Shown here: piece by piece, positions 15,463 through 22,631 of the stretch
How positions within the stretch are numbered: the stretch's first letter is position 1
How the letters are laid out: the number at the start of each line of letters is the position of its first letter
IMG/VR virus record: IMGVR_UViG_3300024999_000072
Span: 18,602-82,601 of that record
DNA: 64,000 nucleotides
DNA from: a virus
Strand: one strand, 5' to 3'
The notes under the pieces: generated by a model
What the model saw: the letters and a program-made list of their open reading frames with translations, nothing else
Database searches by the model: none
What the model was told of the DNA's origin: nothing
Program-made: the position numbers and the translations under genes

Positions 15463-15491
15463 ATTATAGCGCCAATATTTGTTAGTTGCAA
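15463..15491 (-). promoter_or_regulatory. Promoter of the RHH coiled-coil gene
   Basis: Minus-strand TTGCAA (15486-15491), 17-bp spacer, TATAAT (15463-15468). Confidence 0.8.
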
Positions 15492-15540
15492 GAGCATAAA
15501 AAGACACCGGGGATTAAACCCAGTGCGATAAGGTGTTGTA

Positions 15541-15566
15541 AAAGGAGAGCTTAGCCGCTCTCCTTT
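15541..15566. terminator. Terminator hairpin at the end of the small TM gene
   Basis: AAAGGAGAG pairs with CTCTCCTTT around an 8-base loop that contains the stop codon of the 15551 gene. T-rich flanks exist on both strands, so it may work both ways. Confidence 0.65.
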
Positions 15567-15754
15567 TTGTTTATCCCGATCTTTATTTCGTAGACCGACT
15601 TTTCAATCTCCCTCACCGACTCGATCAACTCCGAATTTGCCTGTCGTACACCATTCCTGACAGCCATCTTGATTAGGTAGTAGAGGAGAATGAGGGACAG
15701 GAACCATAGGCAGAGGAAGAGAAGAGTGTTAGGGAGAAGGAATGCGTCGTGCAT
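15551..15754 (-). CDS. Small single-TM protein with cytosolic helix
   Basis: A 67-residue protein: one membrane segment (LLFLCLWFLSLILLYYLI) then a charged helix (SELIESVREIEKSVYEIK). This small membrane-anchor design is frequent in conjugative and phage modules. A ribosome site (GGAATGATC) precedes ATG 15754 weakly. Function unknown. Confidence 0.5.
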   Translation of the reverse strand: MHDAFLLPNTLLFLCLWFLSLILLYYLIKMAVRNGVRQANSELIESVREIEKSVYEIKIGINKKESG

Positions 15755-15777
15755 GGGATCATTCCTTTCAATAGTGG

Positions 15778-16752
15778 TTAATCATTTTGCGATATTACGC
15801 TAATCGTATCGGTCTTATAATCTGATTTAGCCGTAACGTTTTGAAGGATTAATGCCCCGAAGGCATTTTTAGCCCTGTATGTCATCTTAACGATTAAGTG
15901 GTCGCCTTTATCCGAGTATGTCGTTTTTTCGTGATCGAAGCTCTTTGGGTCGTTCAGGTTCTTTTTGAGTAAATCTACCAGATGGGTATGCGATCCATCC
16001 CAAACGCTAAATTGCCCCTTAACCCATGTCTGGTATTGCTTTTGGGTATATAGTCTTTCAAAATCCTCCTTTACCTCAGCTTTCTCGGAATCTTTTAGAT
16101 GGTTGAAATATTTGTCTTCAATTTCGGCGAAATGCTTTAATTCATCTTCAGTAAATAATTTGTATTGGCTCATAATCAATAACGCCTTATCTGAGTCTGT
16201 AATCTTAGCTGCCTCAGCTTTTTCGCGAGCTATCTGCTCAGCGGTCTTCCCTGGTTGTGAAGCTGTCTTTGGCGATGTGGCATCTTCTCCTCCGACGATA
16301 TTTCCGATCGCGCCAAATATAACTAGATAGCCCACGATAGCTACAGCCATTTTCCACTTAGTCTTCGACCGAAAACCTAAGATTTTATTCCACCATTTTC
16401 GAGGAATTTCCTCTAAGCGTATATTGGTATTTGCTGTAATTAAAGAAGCAACTTCTTTGCCTTTTTGGTTTACCTTTAATTCATAAGTCCTGGTATCGCT
16501 TTTTAGCATAAATACTGACTGAGTAAACAAATGGTCAACGGTTGCACTTGTCCAGTTCTCCCACTTATCTTCGGACAACTTACTGGCAGACCCGTTCTTA
16601 AAATCGTACTGCTCAAATCCCGTAGCCGAAAAGACTAAATATGAATTTGACTTACCTTGAACATTCGTGACAAGCGCCGGAAAGATTCCTAACTGATTTA
16701 AATAAATCTTAAATGCGTCTATCGGTTTTTGTTGCTTCTCTTTCTTTGCCAT
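15778..16752 (-). CDS. Single-TM protein with globular domains on both sides
   Basis: A 324-residue protein. Residues 1-125 are strand-rich and Phe/Tyr-rich, perhaps a PH-like domain. A membrane segment follows at about 137-154 (MAVAIVGYLVIFGAIGNIV), then a Lys/Glu-rich helix, and a final domain (WDGSHTHLVDLLKKN, DPKSFDHEKTTY, GALILQNVTA). The last domain recurs at the C-terminus of many hypothetical phage and secreted proteins. TATAAT lies upstream near 16782-16787, but the -35 is poor. The role may be in the cell envelope. Confidence 0.55.
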   Translation of the reverse strand: MAKKEKQQKPIDAFKIYLNQLGIFPALVTNVQGKSNSYLVFSATGFEQYDFKNGSASKLSEDKWENWTSATVDHLFTQSVFMLKSDTRTYELKVNQKGKEVASLITANTNIRLEEIPRKWWNKILGFRSKTKWKMAVAIVGYLVIFGAIGNIVGGEDATSPKTASQPGKTAEQIAREKAEAAKITDSDKALLIMSQYKLFTEDELKHFAEIEDKYFNHLKDSEKAEVKEDFERLYTQKQYQTWVKGQFSVWDGSHTHLVDLLKKNLNDPKSFDHEKTTYSDKGDHLIVKMTYRAKNAFGALILQNVTAKSDYKTDTISVISQND

Positions 16753-16859
16753 TTAACACACTCTCCTAATCTTCGCATACAATTATATCTCTTCCTTATA
16801 AGCCGGGCTATTCCTGCAACTCGACAGGATTAATTGTTTTACGCTAAGTTTTGCAACGG

Positions 16860-17546
16860 TCACAACGCCAGCAACGGCAAGAGCTTCAACAACATCAGCG
16901 CAACTCCTCCGAGTATGAGTGTGTTCCCAACTGCCTTTGCGGCTTCCGGAGTGGGGGCAGGTGCAGGGACCTCATCCCTCGGATTAACAACCGATTCGAT
17001 ATCAACGTCCGTGACCAAATGATTCTTCACAGTCCCGGCAAAGTCCTCAAAGTTGCGGTTATCCCTAAAATGTCTCCCGATCTCAACTGTGATTTCATCC
17101 GTCACCCCGTGATCCGGGTCAATCGTCCGTTTGTATTTAAAAACATCTTTGTCGTATCTACCGTTATTGAGTTGGCCTTTGATCTTATTCTTCAAGTAGT
17201 TACCTATCTTATTACCAACGTTATCCAACCTACTTGCATCCATTGTTCGTGGTATACCGATGGCTATTTGTTTTCCTTTGGCTATCCTTTCCCATGTTGA
17301 TAATGGTGCGTAACCCAGTGCTGGATGATCCTCTGACCAGAACATTCCGTTGAGGGAGATGGGGTTATTTTGTGGCATTGGATAGAGATAAAACGCGAAT
17401 GGGGAAGTGTTCAGATAGGCGCTAGGGGTTGTTGCTTGTGCCATGAAGGGGTTTGATAGGGAGATGCCAACTAGAATCATCAGCGTGGCAATGGCGAGTG
17501 TACGACGAACAGTAGACTTGCGCAGGACTAAGATCATATTAATCAA
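16860..17546 (-). CDS. Secreted/membrane-anchored protein
   Basis: A 228-residue protein with a clear signal peptide (RRTLAIATLMILVGISLS, likely cleavage near MAQATTPS) and a C-terminal membrane segment (LILGGVALMLLKLLPLLAL). The central part is hydrophilic with YDKDVFKYKRTIDPDHG. A proline/alanine linker (PAPAPTPEAAKA) precedes the last segment. No family recognised. Its neighbours are membrane proteins and an M23 peptidase, so it is probably part of an envelope-spanning complex. It overlaps the downstream end of the 17539 gene by 8 bases. Confidence 0.55.
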   Translation of the reverse strand: MINMILVLRKSTVRRTLAIATLMILVGISLSNPFMAQATTPSAYLNTSPFAFYLYPMPQNNPISLNGMFWSEDHPALGYAPLSTWERIAKGKQIAIGIPRTMDASRLDNVGNKIGNYLKNKIKGQLNNGRYDKDVFKYKRTIDPDHGVTDEITVEIGRHFRDNRNFEDFAGTVKNHLVTDVDIESVVNPRDEVPAPAPTPEAAKAVGNTLILGGVALMLLKLLPLLAL

Positions 17547-17721
17547 CCTCCAATTTTGCCTTTAATTCTTCTAGGGATTTCAGAAGTTTCTCTATAGTTT
17601 CCCTATCTGGTGGGGAAATCCTCAAAAGAGTATTCAACTTGGCAAACATTACAATCATCTTCCAATACCATATTTCGGCAGTAATCCTACTCTTAATCAC
17701 CCCGACAATTGGTTTTTTCAC
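17539..17721 (-). CDS. Small basic protein, unknown
   Basis: A 60-residue protein with a basic, hydrophobic N-terminal half and a C-terminal acidic helix (RETIEKLLKSLEELKAKLE). GTG 17721 is preferred to GTG 17730 because GAGGTG lies 6 bases upstream of it. It lies between the M23 peptidase gene and the secreted-protein gene. No family recognised. Confidence 0.45.
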   Translation of the reverse strand: MKKPIVGVIKSRITAEIWYWKMIVMFAKLNTLLRISPPDRETIEKLLKSLEELKAKLEVD

Positions 17722-17731
17722 GCGAAACACC

Positions 17732-18409
17732 TCACTTCATAAAATCTTTGGGGTCAACAGCCTTCCCTCCAATCCTAATCTCAAAATGCAGGTGAGGACC
17801 TGTTGAATTCCCGGTAGTCCCGATCTCAGCAATCTTGTCACCGCCTAGAATCATCTTTCCCTCCGGTACTAATACCTTTGAGCAGTGGGCGTAAAGCGTT
17901 CCGTAATTATTGCCATGATCGATGATGATGTACAGCCCATAAGTACTATCTTCAGCAACTTTCTCCACCGTTCCGGGACGACTAACCCTAATCGGATCGC
18001 CTATCTTCCCAGCAATGTCCAGTCCGTGATTGTTCTCGTTGTAGCCTTGGGTAACTTTTCCCTTCACCGGCCAATCAAACTTCGCATTGCCGGTTAATCT
18101 CTCCCAAATCCCCTGATATCCTACGCTCCCGGCCGGGGAAACGGCATCTCCGATTTGCTTCTGGACCCCTTTGCTTTCGCCGAGTAAATCATTAACCTTA
18201 TCCCGTCCTTGGCTATAGGTCTGAGCGGCTACATGAATATCGTTACTGAGTTGTTTAAATGGTGCGGCTACCCCAGACAGGACCATCAACCCAAGACTAA
18301 CGACACCTAACCACTTAACGAGCATCGCCATATCTTTGCCGGCAGAATGACGAACGTATAAATAAACAACCAGATACAAGGCACTTAGCCTAACAAAATC
18401 AGCGATCAT
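17732..18409 (-). CDS. Membrane-anchored M23 peptidase
   Basis: A 225-residue protein. Two N-terminal hydrophobic segments lie near residues 5-20 and 28-50. The C-terminal M23/LytM domain (about 110-225) has HGLDIAG, YAHCS and GPHLHFEI, giving the His/Asp/His zinc set. Such enzymes cut peptidoglycan cross-links and act as local wall openers in conjugation and type IV secretion modules. The gene overlaps the SpoIIIAC-like gene by 4 bases. A direct lysis role is less likely, because it is far from the lysis operon and on the other strand. Confidence 0.82.
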   Translation of the reverse strand: MIADFVRLSALYLVVYLYVRHSAGKDMAMLVKWLGVVSLGLMVLSGVAAPFKQLSNDIHVAAQTYSQGRDKVNDLLGESKGVQKQIGDAVSPAGSVGYQGIWERLTGNAKFDWPVKGKVTQGYNENNHGLDIAGKIGDPIRVSRPGTVEKVAEDSTYGLYIIIDHGNNYGTLYAHCSKVLVPEGKMILGGDKIAEIGTTGNSTGPHLHFEIRIGGKAVDPKDFMK

Positions 18410-18612
18410 TTGAACACATCGCCAATCTGCTTAAGAAAACCGATAGAAGCGGCAAGGACCATTCCAGAAACAGAAATTAGCGCAAGGGTTTCAGCGTAAT
18501 AAATCCACTCAGACTTCCCGAAAACTTTAAGACCCAGCTTTATAACTTGGAGACCAACCGCAATCCCGAGTATTGAGAGGATTGGGGCTGCCGCTGAGAT
18601 TCCTGGGAACAT
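18406..18612 (-). CDS. SpoIIIAC-like two-TM membrane protein
   Basis: A 68-residue protein with two membrane segments (APILSILGIAVGLQVIKLGL and ALISVSGMVLAASIGFL). The KVFGKSEWIYYAETLALIS loop resembles SpoIIIAC, a subunit of the SpoIIIA-IIQ channel of sporulating cells. Similar small proteins occur in clostridial conjugative elements next to VirD4-like ATPases. ATG 18612 is preceded by GGGGG. The frame starts inside the 3' end of the replication-relaxation gene. Confidence 0.6.
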   Translation of the reverse strand: MFPGISAAAPILSILGIAVGLQVIKLGLKVFGKSEWIYYAETLALISVSGMVLAASIGFLKQIGDVFK

Positions 18613-19322
18613 TGCGATTCCCCCTTTTTCGCGTTGTGTACGTTGAAACAAAACTTCTTGACTTCATCTAGGGTTAGGACTTCGACGAGGTACGAATAGG
18701 CCCGATCATTCTTAACGATTTTCTGAATGATGTCAGTTGGTCCATCTGTCACAATGAGGATGGTAAAATTCTGCTCCTTATTCAAGTCAATCCACCAATG
18801 AGGACGGGCCCCTTGGGATTTCTCCTGAATAAGTTTTTTTGCCAGATCATTGTATTGCTTAATCTTCTTGAACTCATTACCGGATTCGTGCCGATTAAAT
18901 TCACAAAAGAAAGGTTTTAGTTCGGGAGTTTTGAACGTGATAAATTGATCCGGTTGGACGATGGGGAGAAATTCCTTTGGTTCGTTCTGGAAGGTTAGAT
19001 GGAACTTGCTCTCCCTGGCCCTAATGGTCATAAAGGTATAGATCCAACTCTTCCCAATGGTGTGCTCGACGTTTCTTGGGGCCTTCTCGTCAACTAACCA
19101 AAAGTAATCCTTCTCGGAAAACGATATACGATTTCCGCGCTTAATACGTTTTTTCTTAACTAGCCTCCTAGTGCAACGATGGACCATTTCCACAGATAAT
19201 CCAGCGAACTCAAGCAAATGGATTTGATCCGTGTTCAAGCAGTTGCAGCGCTCTAGGTGAGCTAGAACCCGTAAATCTCGGGAGTAGCCCTTTACGTGAC
19301 TTGCTTGACTTGTGTTGCTCAT
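18540..19322 (-). CDS. Replication-relaxation-like winged-helix protein
   Basis: A 260-residue protein. Residues 12-75 form a winged helix (RDLRVLAHLERCNCL, then RRLVKKKRIKRGNR), as in the Replic_Relax family, whose founding members relax supercoiled plasmid DNA at replication. The C-terminal half (about 100-215) has an alpha/beta restriction-like look (FFCEFNRHESGNE). The start ATG 19322 has AGGTG 7 bases upstream. It lies within the end of the ATPase gene, so the two overlap by 113 bases, which is unusual. The pair is typical of Firmicute mobile elements. Confidence 0.7.
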   Translation of the reverse strand: MSNTSQASHVKGYSRDLRVLAHLERCNCLNTDQIHLLEFAGLSVEMVHRCTRRLVKKKRIKRGNRISFSEKDYFWLVDEKAPRNVEHTIGKSWIYTFMTIRARESKFHLTFQNEPKEFLPIVQPDQFITFKTPELKPFFCEFNRHESGNEFKKIKQYNDLAKKLIQEKSQGARPHWWIDLNKEQNFTILIVTDGPTDIIQKIVKNDRAYSYLVEVLTLDEVKKFCFNVHNAKKGESQCSQESQRQPQSSQYSGLRLVSKL

Positions 19323-20574
19323 AGTCATGCACCTCGCCTTGAATATCTTCGTATGGCATAGCGAACTGGGGGAGTCTGGAAAGGAGTTCGTGGTAACGGT
19401 CGGGATCGGAAACAACAGAAGGGAAATACATAGACTGAACCTCTATCTCTTCATCCCAGTCGAATATTGCTCGGCCCTTAGCCTTCTTTGGTATGAAGGC
19501 TGCTTTGCTATTGCCTAAAATCATGTTGGAGTTCACGGTATCCTTAACCCGGTAAACGAGATTAGCGTCAAACATAGCTTTCAACTCAGGGAATGAACCG
19601 ATCTTACCGAGCGCACCGGAACTAGGGCGTTGGATTGCTCCGACAGTAAATATTCCCTGAGATCTGCCAACATGGAGAAGCCGATGATAGGAGTTATAGG
19701 CATCCTTTGTTAACTCTCCCATCTCATCGCAACACAGAACGATTGCCGGCATCTTGTGCCCGATCTGAAGGAACTCCGGAAAGTTTCTTGCGCCGGTTGA
19801 ATTAACAATCGGAGCCCTACGGTCGTTCTCGTCGTTAACCCACTGCAGGAGTTTTTCGATGTGATGGGGTTTTTTTGCCCACAAAAGTCCATGCTTTTCG
19901 AGATACTGAAACTCACCTAGTTTAGGATCCAGCATAACGGGTATTACACGAGGCTGTTGGTCAATGCGGTTCATACTCAGAAGGGTATAGAGGATTACGT
20001 GTTCGATGTTTGACTTCCCGCTGCCCATCATGCCAACGATGAGGAGTGTGAGCATTTCGGCAAGATCCTTGACGACAAGTCCGTTAATGGAGTAGCCCAC
20101 AGGGAAGGGGAGTAGCATACCTTTCTTGATATAGGGGGAGGGGTCGAACTCGTAGGGATAGGACTTCTTGCGGTCCACGTTACTAACTGTCATATGCACC
20201 GCCATTCCGTGGGCTTCGATCTGACAGGTGCCATCCTCACCTAAAGCATCAGCAAAGGTCTGCTCTAAGGACTTGAACTTCTCGAAGTTGTGTCCAGGCG
20301 GGAGGTTGATCACAAAGAACCATGTTTCGTCAGAGTGGTCATCCATGGACTTGATTCGGCTTATGATCTCCTTCAGGCTCTTAGGGGCCTCCGATTTAGA
20401 TTTAGGCTCCTTGGGTTCGTCGAGTCTCTTCTCGATGATGAGGGGACGGTAATCCTCTCCGTAGACGTGGACTATGACATCGTAGATCTTGGCGGGGATA
20501 CCGCCGCCTCGTTCTCTGCCGCGCCGCCACTGCCTCATGGCGTGGTCGTAAAGATCATGTCGTTCTGTTGTCAC
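19210..20574 (-). CDS. FtsK/TraB-like DNA translocase ATPase
   Basis: A 454-residue ATPase. Walker A is at 181-188 (GMMGSGKS) and Walker B ends at Asp283-Glu284 (IVLCCDEMGEL), with a TGARNFPEFLQ loop between. The C-terminus has RAIFDW and a Ser-rich tail. It fits the FtsK-HerA group that pumps double-stranded DNA, as in conjugative transfer of single-protein systems or as a coupling protein. No N-terminal TM segment is seen, so membrane attachment would need a partner. AAACGTTT palindromes lie directly upstream. Confidence 0.82.
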   Translation of the reverse strand: MTTERHDLYDHAMRQWRRGRERGGGIPAKIYDVIVHVYGEDYRPLIIEKRLDEPKEPKSKSEAPKSLKEIISRIKSMDDHSDETWFFVINLPPGHNFEKFKSLEQTFADALGEDGTCQIEAHGMAVHMTVSNVDRKKSYPYEFDPSPYIKKGMLLPFPVGYSINGLVVKDLAEMLTLLIVGMMGSGKSNIEHVILYTLLSMNRIDQQPRVIPVMLDPKLGEFQYLEKHGLLWAKKPHHIEKLLQWVNDENDRRAPIVNSTGARNFPEFLQIGHKMPAIVLCCDEMGELTKDAYNSYHRLLHVGRSQGIFTVGAIQRPSSGALGKIGSFPELKAMFDANLVYRVKDTVNSNMILGNSKAAFIPKKAKGRAIFDWDEEIEVQSMYFPSVVSDPDRYHELLSRLPQFAMPYEDIQGEVHDYEQHKSSKSRKGLLPRFTGSSSPRALQLLEHGSNPFA

Positions 20575-20638
20575 TTCGTTCCTCCCTTCTCTTCTTCGCG
20601 GGGTTTTGGCTAGTGTTTATGCGGTTTTTAGCTTGTTC

Positions 20639-20746
20639 ACCGTTTGATAGGGCAAACGGGCTGGAATACGGGGTGTTAAACGTTTGTGCACTCGTTTTGT
20701 ATTTTGAGATGGAAAACGTTTGAAGCAGAGGGATATCAAACGTTTG
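20639..20746. repeat. AAACGTTT palindrome cluster (iteron/operator array)
   Basis: AAACGTTTG at 20678-20686, AAACGTTTG at 20714-20722 and the perfect palindrome CAAACGTTTG at 20737-20746. CCGTTTG (20640-20646) and CAAACGG (20653-20659) form an additional inverted pair. Centres are about 36 and 24 bases apart. They fill the gap upstream of the translocase gene. Confidence 0.65.
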
Positions 20747-20978
20747 GGGCAGGATGGGTTTTGCATCGGATGAGTTCATGAGCTATGAGACGTGCATCGG
20801 CTGGGGTGATGGGGTCTGCTAGCTTACCTAACGCTCCCATCTCAGCCAACTTCAGCCGAACTCCATCCCTGACCATATCAGCCATTTCTCCTTCCTCAAG
20901 ATTCAGTCTCTTTACAGCTTGTTGAATGTCTTTGTCTCGCTTACGGAGTCTTGCCTTAAGAATTGTTATGTCGCTCAT
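20736..20978 (-). CDS. Small helical regulator-like protein
   Basis: An 80-residue charged helical protein (ILKARLRKRDKDIQQAVKRL, EEGEMADMVRDGVRLKLAEM). The spacing of helices could fit a RHH or a simple helical DNA-binding protein. It is the gene immediately upstream of the translocase and ends at the AAACGTTT repeats. It is a candidate binder of them. No family is recognised with certainty. Confidence 0.5.
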   Translation of the reverse strand: MSDITILKARLRKRDKDIQQAVKRLNLEEGEMADMVRDGVRLKLAEMGALGKLADPITPADARLIAHELIRCKTHPAPNV

Positions 20979-21066
20979 GTGTGTACCTCCTGTGCTACGT
21001 GTGTGCTTTAGCTGTGACTCAAGGGTGTTCCGTCTGTGTCACAAATTACCTGTTGTAATATTATTA

Positions 21067-21074
21067 GTAATTAC
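21067..21074. promoter_or_regulatory. GTAATTAC operator site 1
   Basis: Palindromic GTAATTAC in the gap between the 20978 gene and the HTH gene ending at 21126. The extended 13-mer TTAGTAATTACCG is shared, in inverse orientation, with site 2. Confidence 0.5.
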
Positions 21075-21125
21075 CGATAATTATTCGTAAACGCTAAAAA
21101 AATAAAATAAAAAAATTGGCCCAAT

Positions 21126-21326
21126 TTAATCGAGCCAATCATACCAAATATATTCGACTTTAGTGTTTAATGCTTTAGCGATTTTTAACGCTATACGAAG
21201 GGATAGATTTGGCTTTTTGTCATTAACTATTTGACTTATTTCTGATTGCCTAATACCTGTTATTTCTGAAAGCTTAGTTTGACTAACACCTTGTTTTCGT
21301 AGGATTTCCCACAACCTACTATTCAT
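21126..21326 (-). CDS. XRE-family HTH regulator
   Basis: A 66-residue Cro/C1-type helix-turn-helix protein (VSQTKLSEITGIRQSEISQI, then ALKIAKALNTKVEYIW). ATG 21326 is preferred because GGTGATG lies upstream and longer frames run into the neighbouring gene. It is a tandem paralogue of the gene at 21382-21612, sharing the S/T-x-LSxxTGIxQSxIS pattern and the KVxYIW ending. It would bind DNA as a dimer. Confidence 0.8.
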   Translation of the reverse strand: MNSRLWEILRKQGVSQTKLSEITGIRQSEISQIVNDKKPNLSLRIALKIAKALNTKVEYIWYDWLD

Positions 21327-21381
21327 ATCATCACCACAGGTAAAATATTCCATATAAATAACAGAAATCCTTCTTTTTATT

Positions 21382-21612
21382 TTAATAATAAGGCCATATG
21401 TAATCAACCTTACTTCCGAGGGCTCTGGCTATCTTTTGAGCGGTAGTAAGGTAAATGGCTTTCCGGTCATTAATTATTTTGCTTATGTCACTCTGGGGGA
21501 TGCCTGTTAATCTAGAAAGCTCTCTTTGTGTTATTTTATTTCTGTGCATTATTTCTTCAAGTCTATTTTTGGGTTGATACACTCTCTCATCACCGAAGTC
21601 TACTTTCGGCAA
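21382..21612 (-). CDS. XRE-family HTH regulator (tandem paralogue)
   Basis: A 76-residue protein with HTH ITQRELSRLTGIPQSDISKI and C-terminal AQKIARALGSKVDYIW. It starts with TTG at 21612, with GAGGAAATG upstream. The paralogue follows on the same strand. GTAATTAC sites flank the pair. A role in controlling the translocase region or its own expression is likely. Confidence 0.75.
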   Translation of the reverse strand: MPKVDFGDERVYQPKNRLEEIMHRNKITQRELSRLTGIPQSDISKIINDRKAIYLTTAQKIARALGSKVDYIWPYY

Positions 21613-21642
21613 TCAAGGAACATTTCCTCTGAAAAATAGACG

Positions 21643-21650
21643 GTAATTAC
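21643..21650. promoter_or_regulatory. GTAATTAC operator site 2
   Basis: Palindrome just upstream of the 21612 start. The extended form on the minus strand is TTAGTAATTACCG, identical to site 1. Confidence 0.5.
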
Positions 21651-21654
21651 TAAT

Positions 21655-21670
21655 ATATGTGATAACATAT
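21655..21670. repeat. Inverted repeat ATATGT-GATA-ACATAT
   Basis: A perfect 6-bp inverted repeat with a 4-base centre between the divergent HTH genes. It could be a further operator. Confidence 0.4.
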
Positions 21671-21730
21671 CAATTGTAGTGTCGATTAATTAGCAAATTT
21701 AGCGTAAACTATGCACTTGTTTCGGGAGTC

Positions 21731-21738
21731 GTAATTAC
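21731..21738. promoter_or_regulatory. GTAATTAC operator site 3
   Basis: Third copy, about 60 bases upstream of the plus-strand HTH gene at 21800. The flanks differ from sites 1 and 2. Confidence 0.45.
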
Positions 21739-21799
21739 CAAATTCGACACGACTCAAGATGTAAGCTTATAGGTAGCATCAAGGGAATGGCATACACGA

Positions 21800-21991
21800 A
21801 TGGTCGGCAAAAGAATCGCTGAATTCCGTAAGGATAGAGGATGGACTCAAAAGGAATTAGCTAAAGTCACGAAGTTAAGCAAGGGGCACATAGCGGCTAT
21901 CGAGGAGGGAAGGGAGATCCCGAAAATAAAAACAATAGCCATAATAGCGGAATGTCTAGACGTAGATCTGCAATCACTCTTAAGGAAGTAG
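21800..21991 (+). CDS. XRE-family HTH regulator
   Basis: A 63-residue compact HTH protein (WTQKELAKVTKLSKGHIAAI, then EIPKIKTIAIIAECL) ending LQSLLRK. It is divergent from the two minus-strand HTH genes, with shared operator-like sites between them. The ribosome site is weak (AGGGAATGG, 11 bases). It is probably an antagonist of the neighbouring regulators. Confidence 0.75.
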   Translation: MVGKRIAEFRKDRGWTQKELAKVTKLSKGHIAAIEEGREIPKIKTIAIIAECLDVDLQSLLRK

Positions 21992-22108
21992 CAGTAAATT
22001 ATTTATTTAGTATTCGACAAGATACCCCTTGAAGTAAATCTAGAACATGTGTTCTAATATAGAAAAGATGTTCTAATTGCGGCAGAGAGTTAGGAGTTGA
22101 GCATAAAA

Positions 22109-22399
22109 ATGAGTACAGAAGAATACATTCGTCCCAAAAGGTTATTGAATGCAATTGTGGATAACTTAATAGAAGAAAGGGTTTTTGCTGGTACGAAGTG
22201 TGACAATGATAGCAAGATCGAGAGAGAGTTGATATCCTTAAGTAATACCATCAGAGAAAGAATGACTTCAGATCAGGACCTATTTGTAAGGTATGAAGAA
22301 CTGTCTACAATGATTGAAAATTCCTCATTAAGCGCTGCCTATAGGCAAGGATTTCATGATGGTATTAAGTTGTTTAGGGAGATGTTTTTCGAAGTCTGA
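22109..22399 (+). CDS. DUF6809-like protein
   Basis: A 96-residue helical protein. The C-terminal pattern (AYRQGFHDGIKLFREMF), preceded by a long helix with RYEELSTMIENSS, matches small clostridial proteins of the DUF6809 type, which have no known function. ATG 22109 lies 12 bases from GGAG; an in-frame TTG at 22097 touches that site and is unlikely. It lies between the regulators and the integrase terminator. Confidence 0.55.
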   Translation: MSTEEYIRPKRLLNAIVDNLIEERVFAGTKCDNDSKIERELISLSNTIRERMTSDQDLFVRYEELSTMIENSSLSAAYRQGFHDGIKLFREMFFEV

Positions 22400-22520
22400 A
22401 GAAGCTTAGAGACCTTACGTGGTGTTGTATGTAATACACCAGCAGGACACAAACTGGACGAAAATCCGCTTTACATGCTAGTGTCAAATTCTCCAAACGT
22501 TAATTGTGAAGAAATTACAG

Positions 22521-22548
22521 ATCCCCCAACCATGCATGGTTGGGGGAT
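22521..22548. terminator. Perfect 28-bp palindrome, bidirectional terminator
   Basis: ATCCCCCAACCATG and its exact complement meet with no spacer, followed by TTCCTTATTTTTT on the plus strand. It sits between the convergent 22109 gene and the integrase gene. Confidence 0.8.
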
Positions 22549-22594
22549 TCCTTATTTTTTATGAACCTATAAAACCCTATAAAATTTTAGTTGC

Positions 22595-22625
22595 ATGACA
22601 CAAGTATGACACACTGTATGACACA
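22595..22625. repeat. Three direct repeats ATGACACA (integrase arm-site candidate)
   Basis: ATGACACA at 22595-22602, 22606-22613 and 22618-22625, spaced 11 and 12 bases, just past the integrase stop. CCTATAAAA is also repeated at 22566-22584. Placement is typical of the attP side of an integrase. The core crossover site is not identified. Confidence 0.5.
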
Positions 22626-22631
22626 AAAAAA

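Noticed and set aside
16851-17300. A 149-codon plus-strand frame opposite the secreted-protein gene
   Set aside because: The minus-strand frame has a signal peptide and a TM end, and fits the operon direction; the plus frame has neither.
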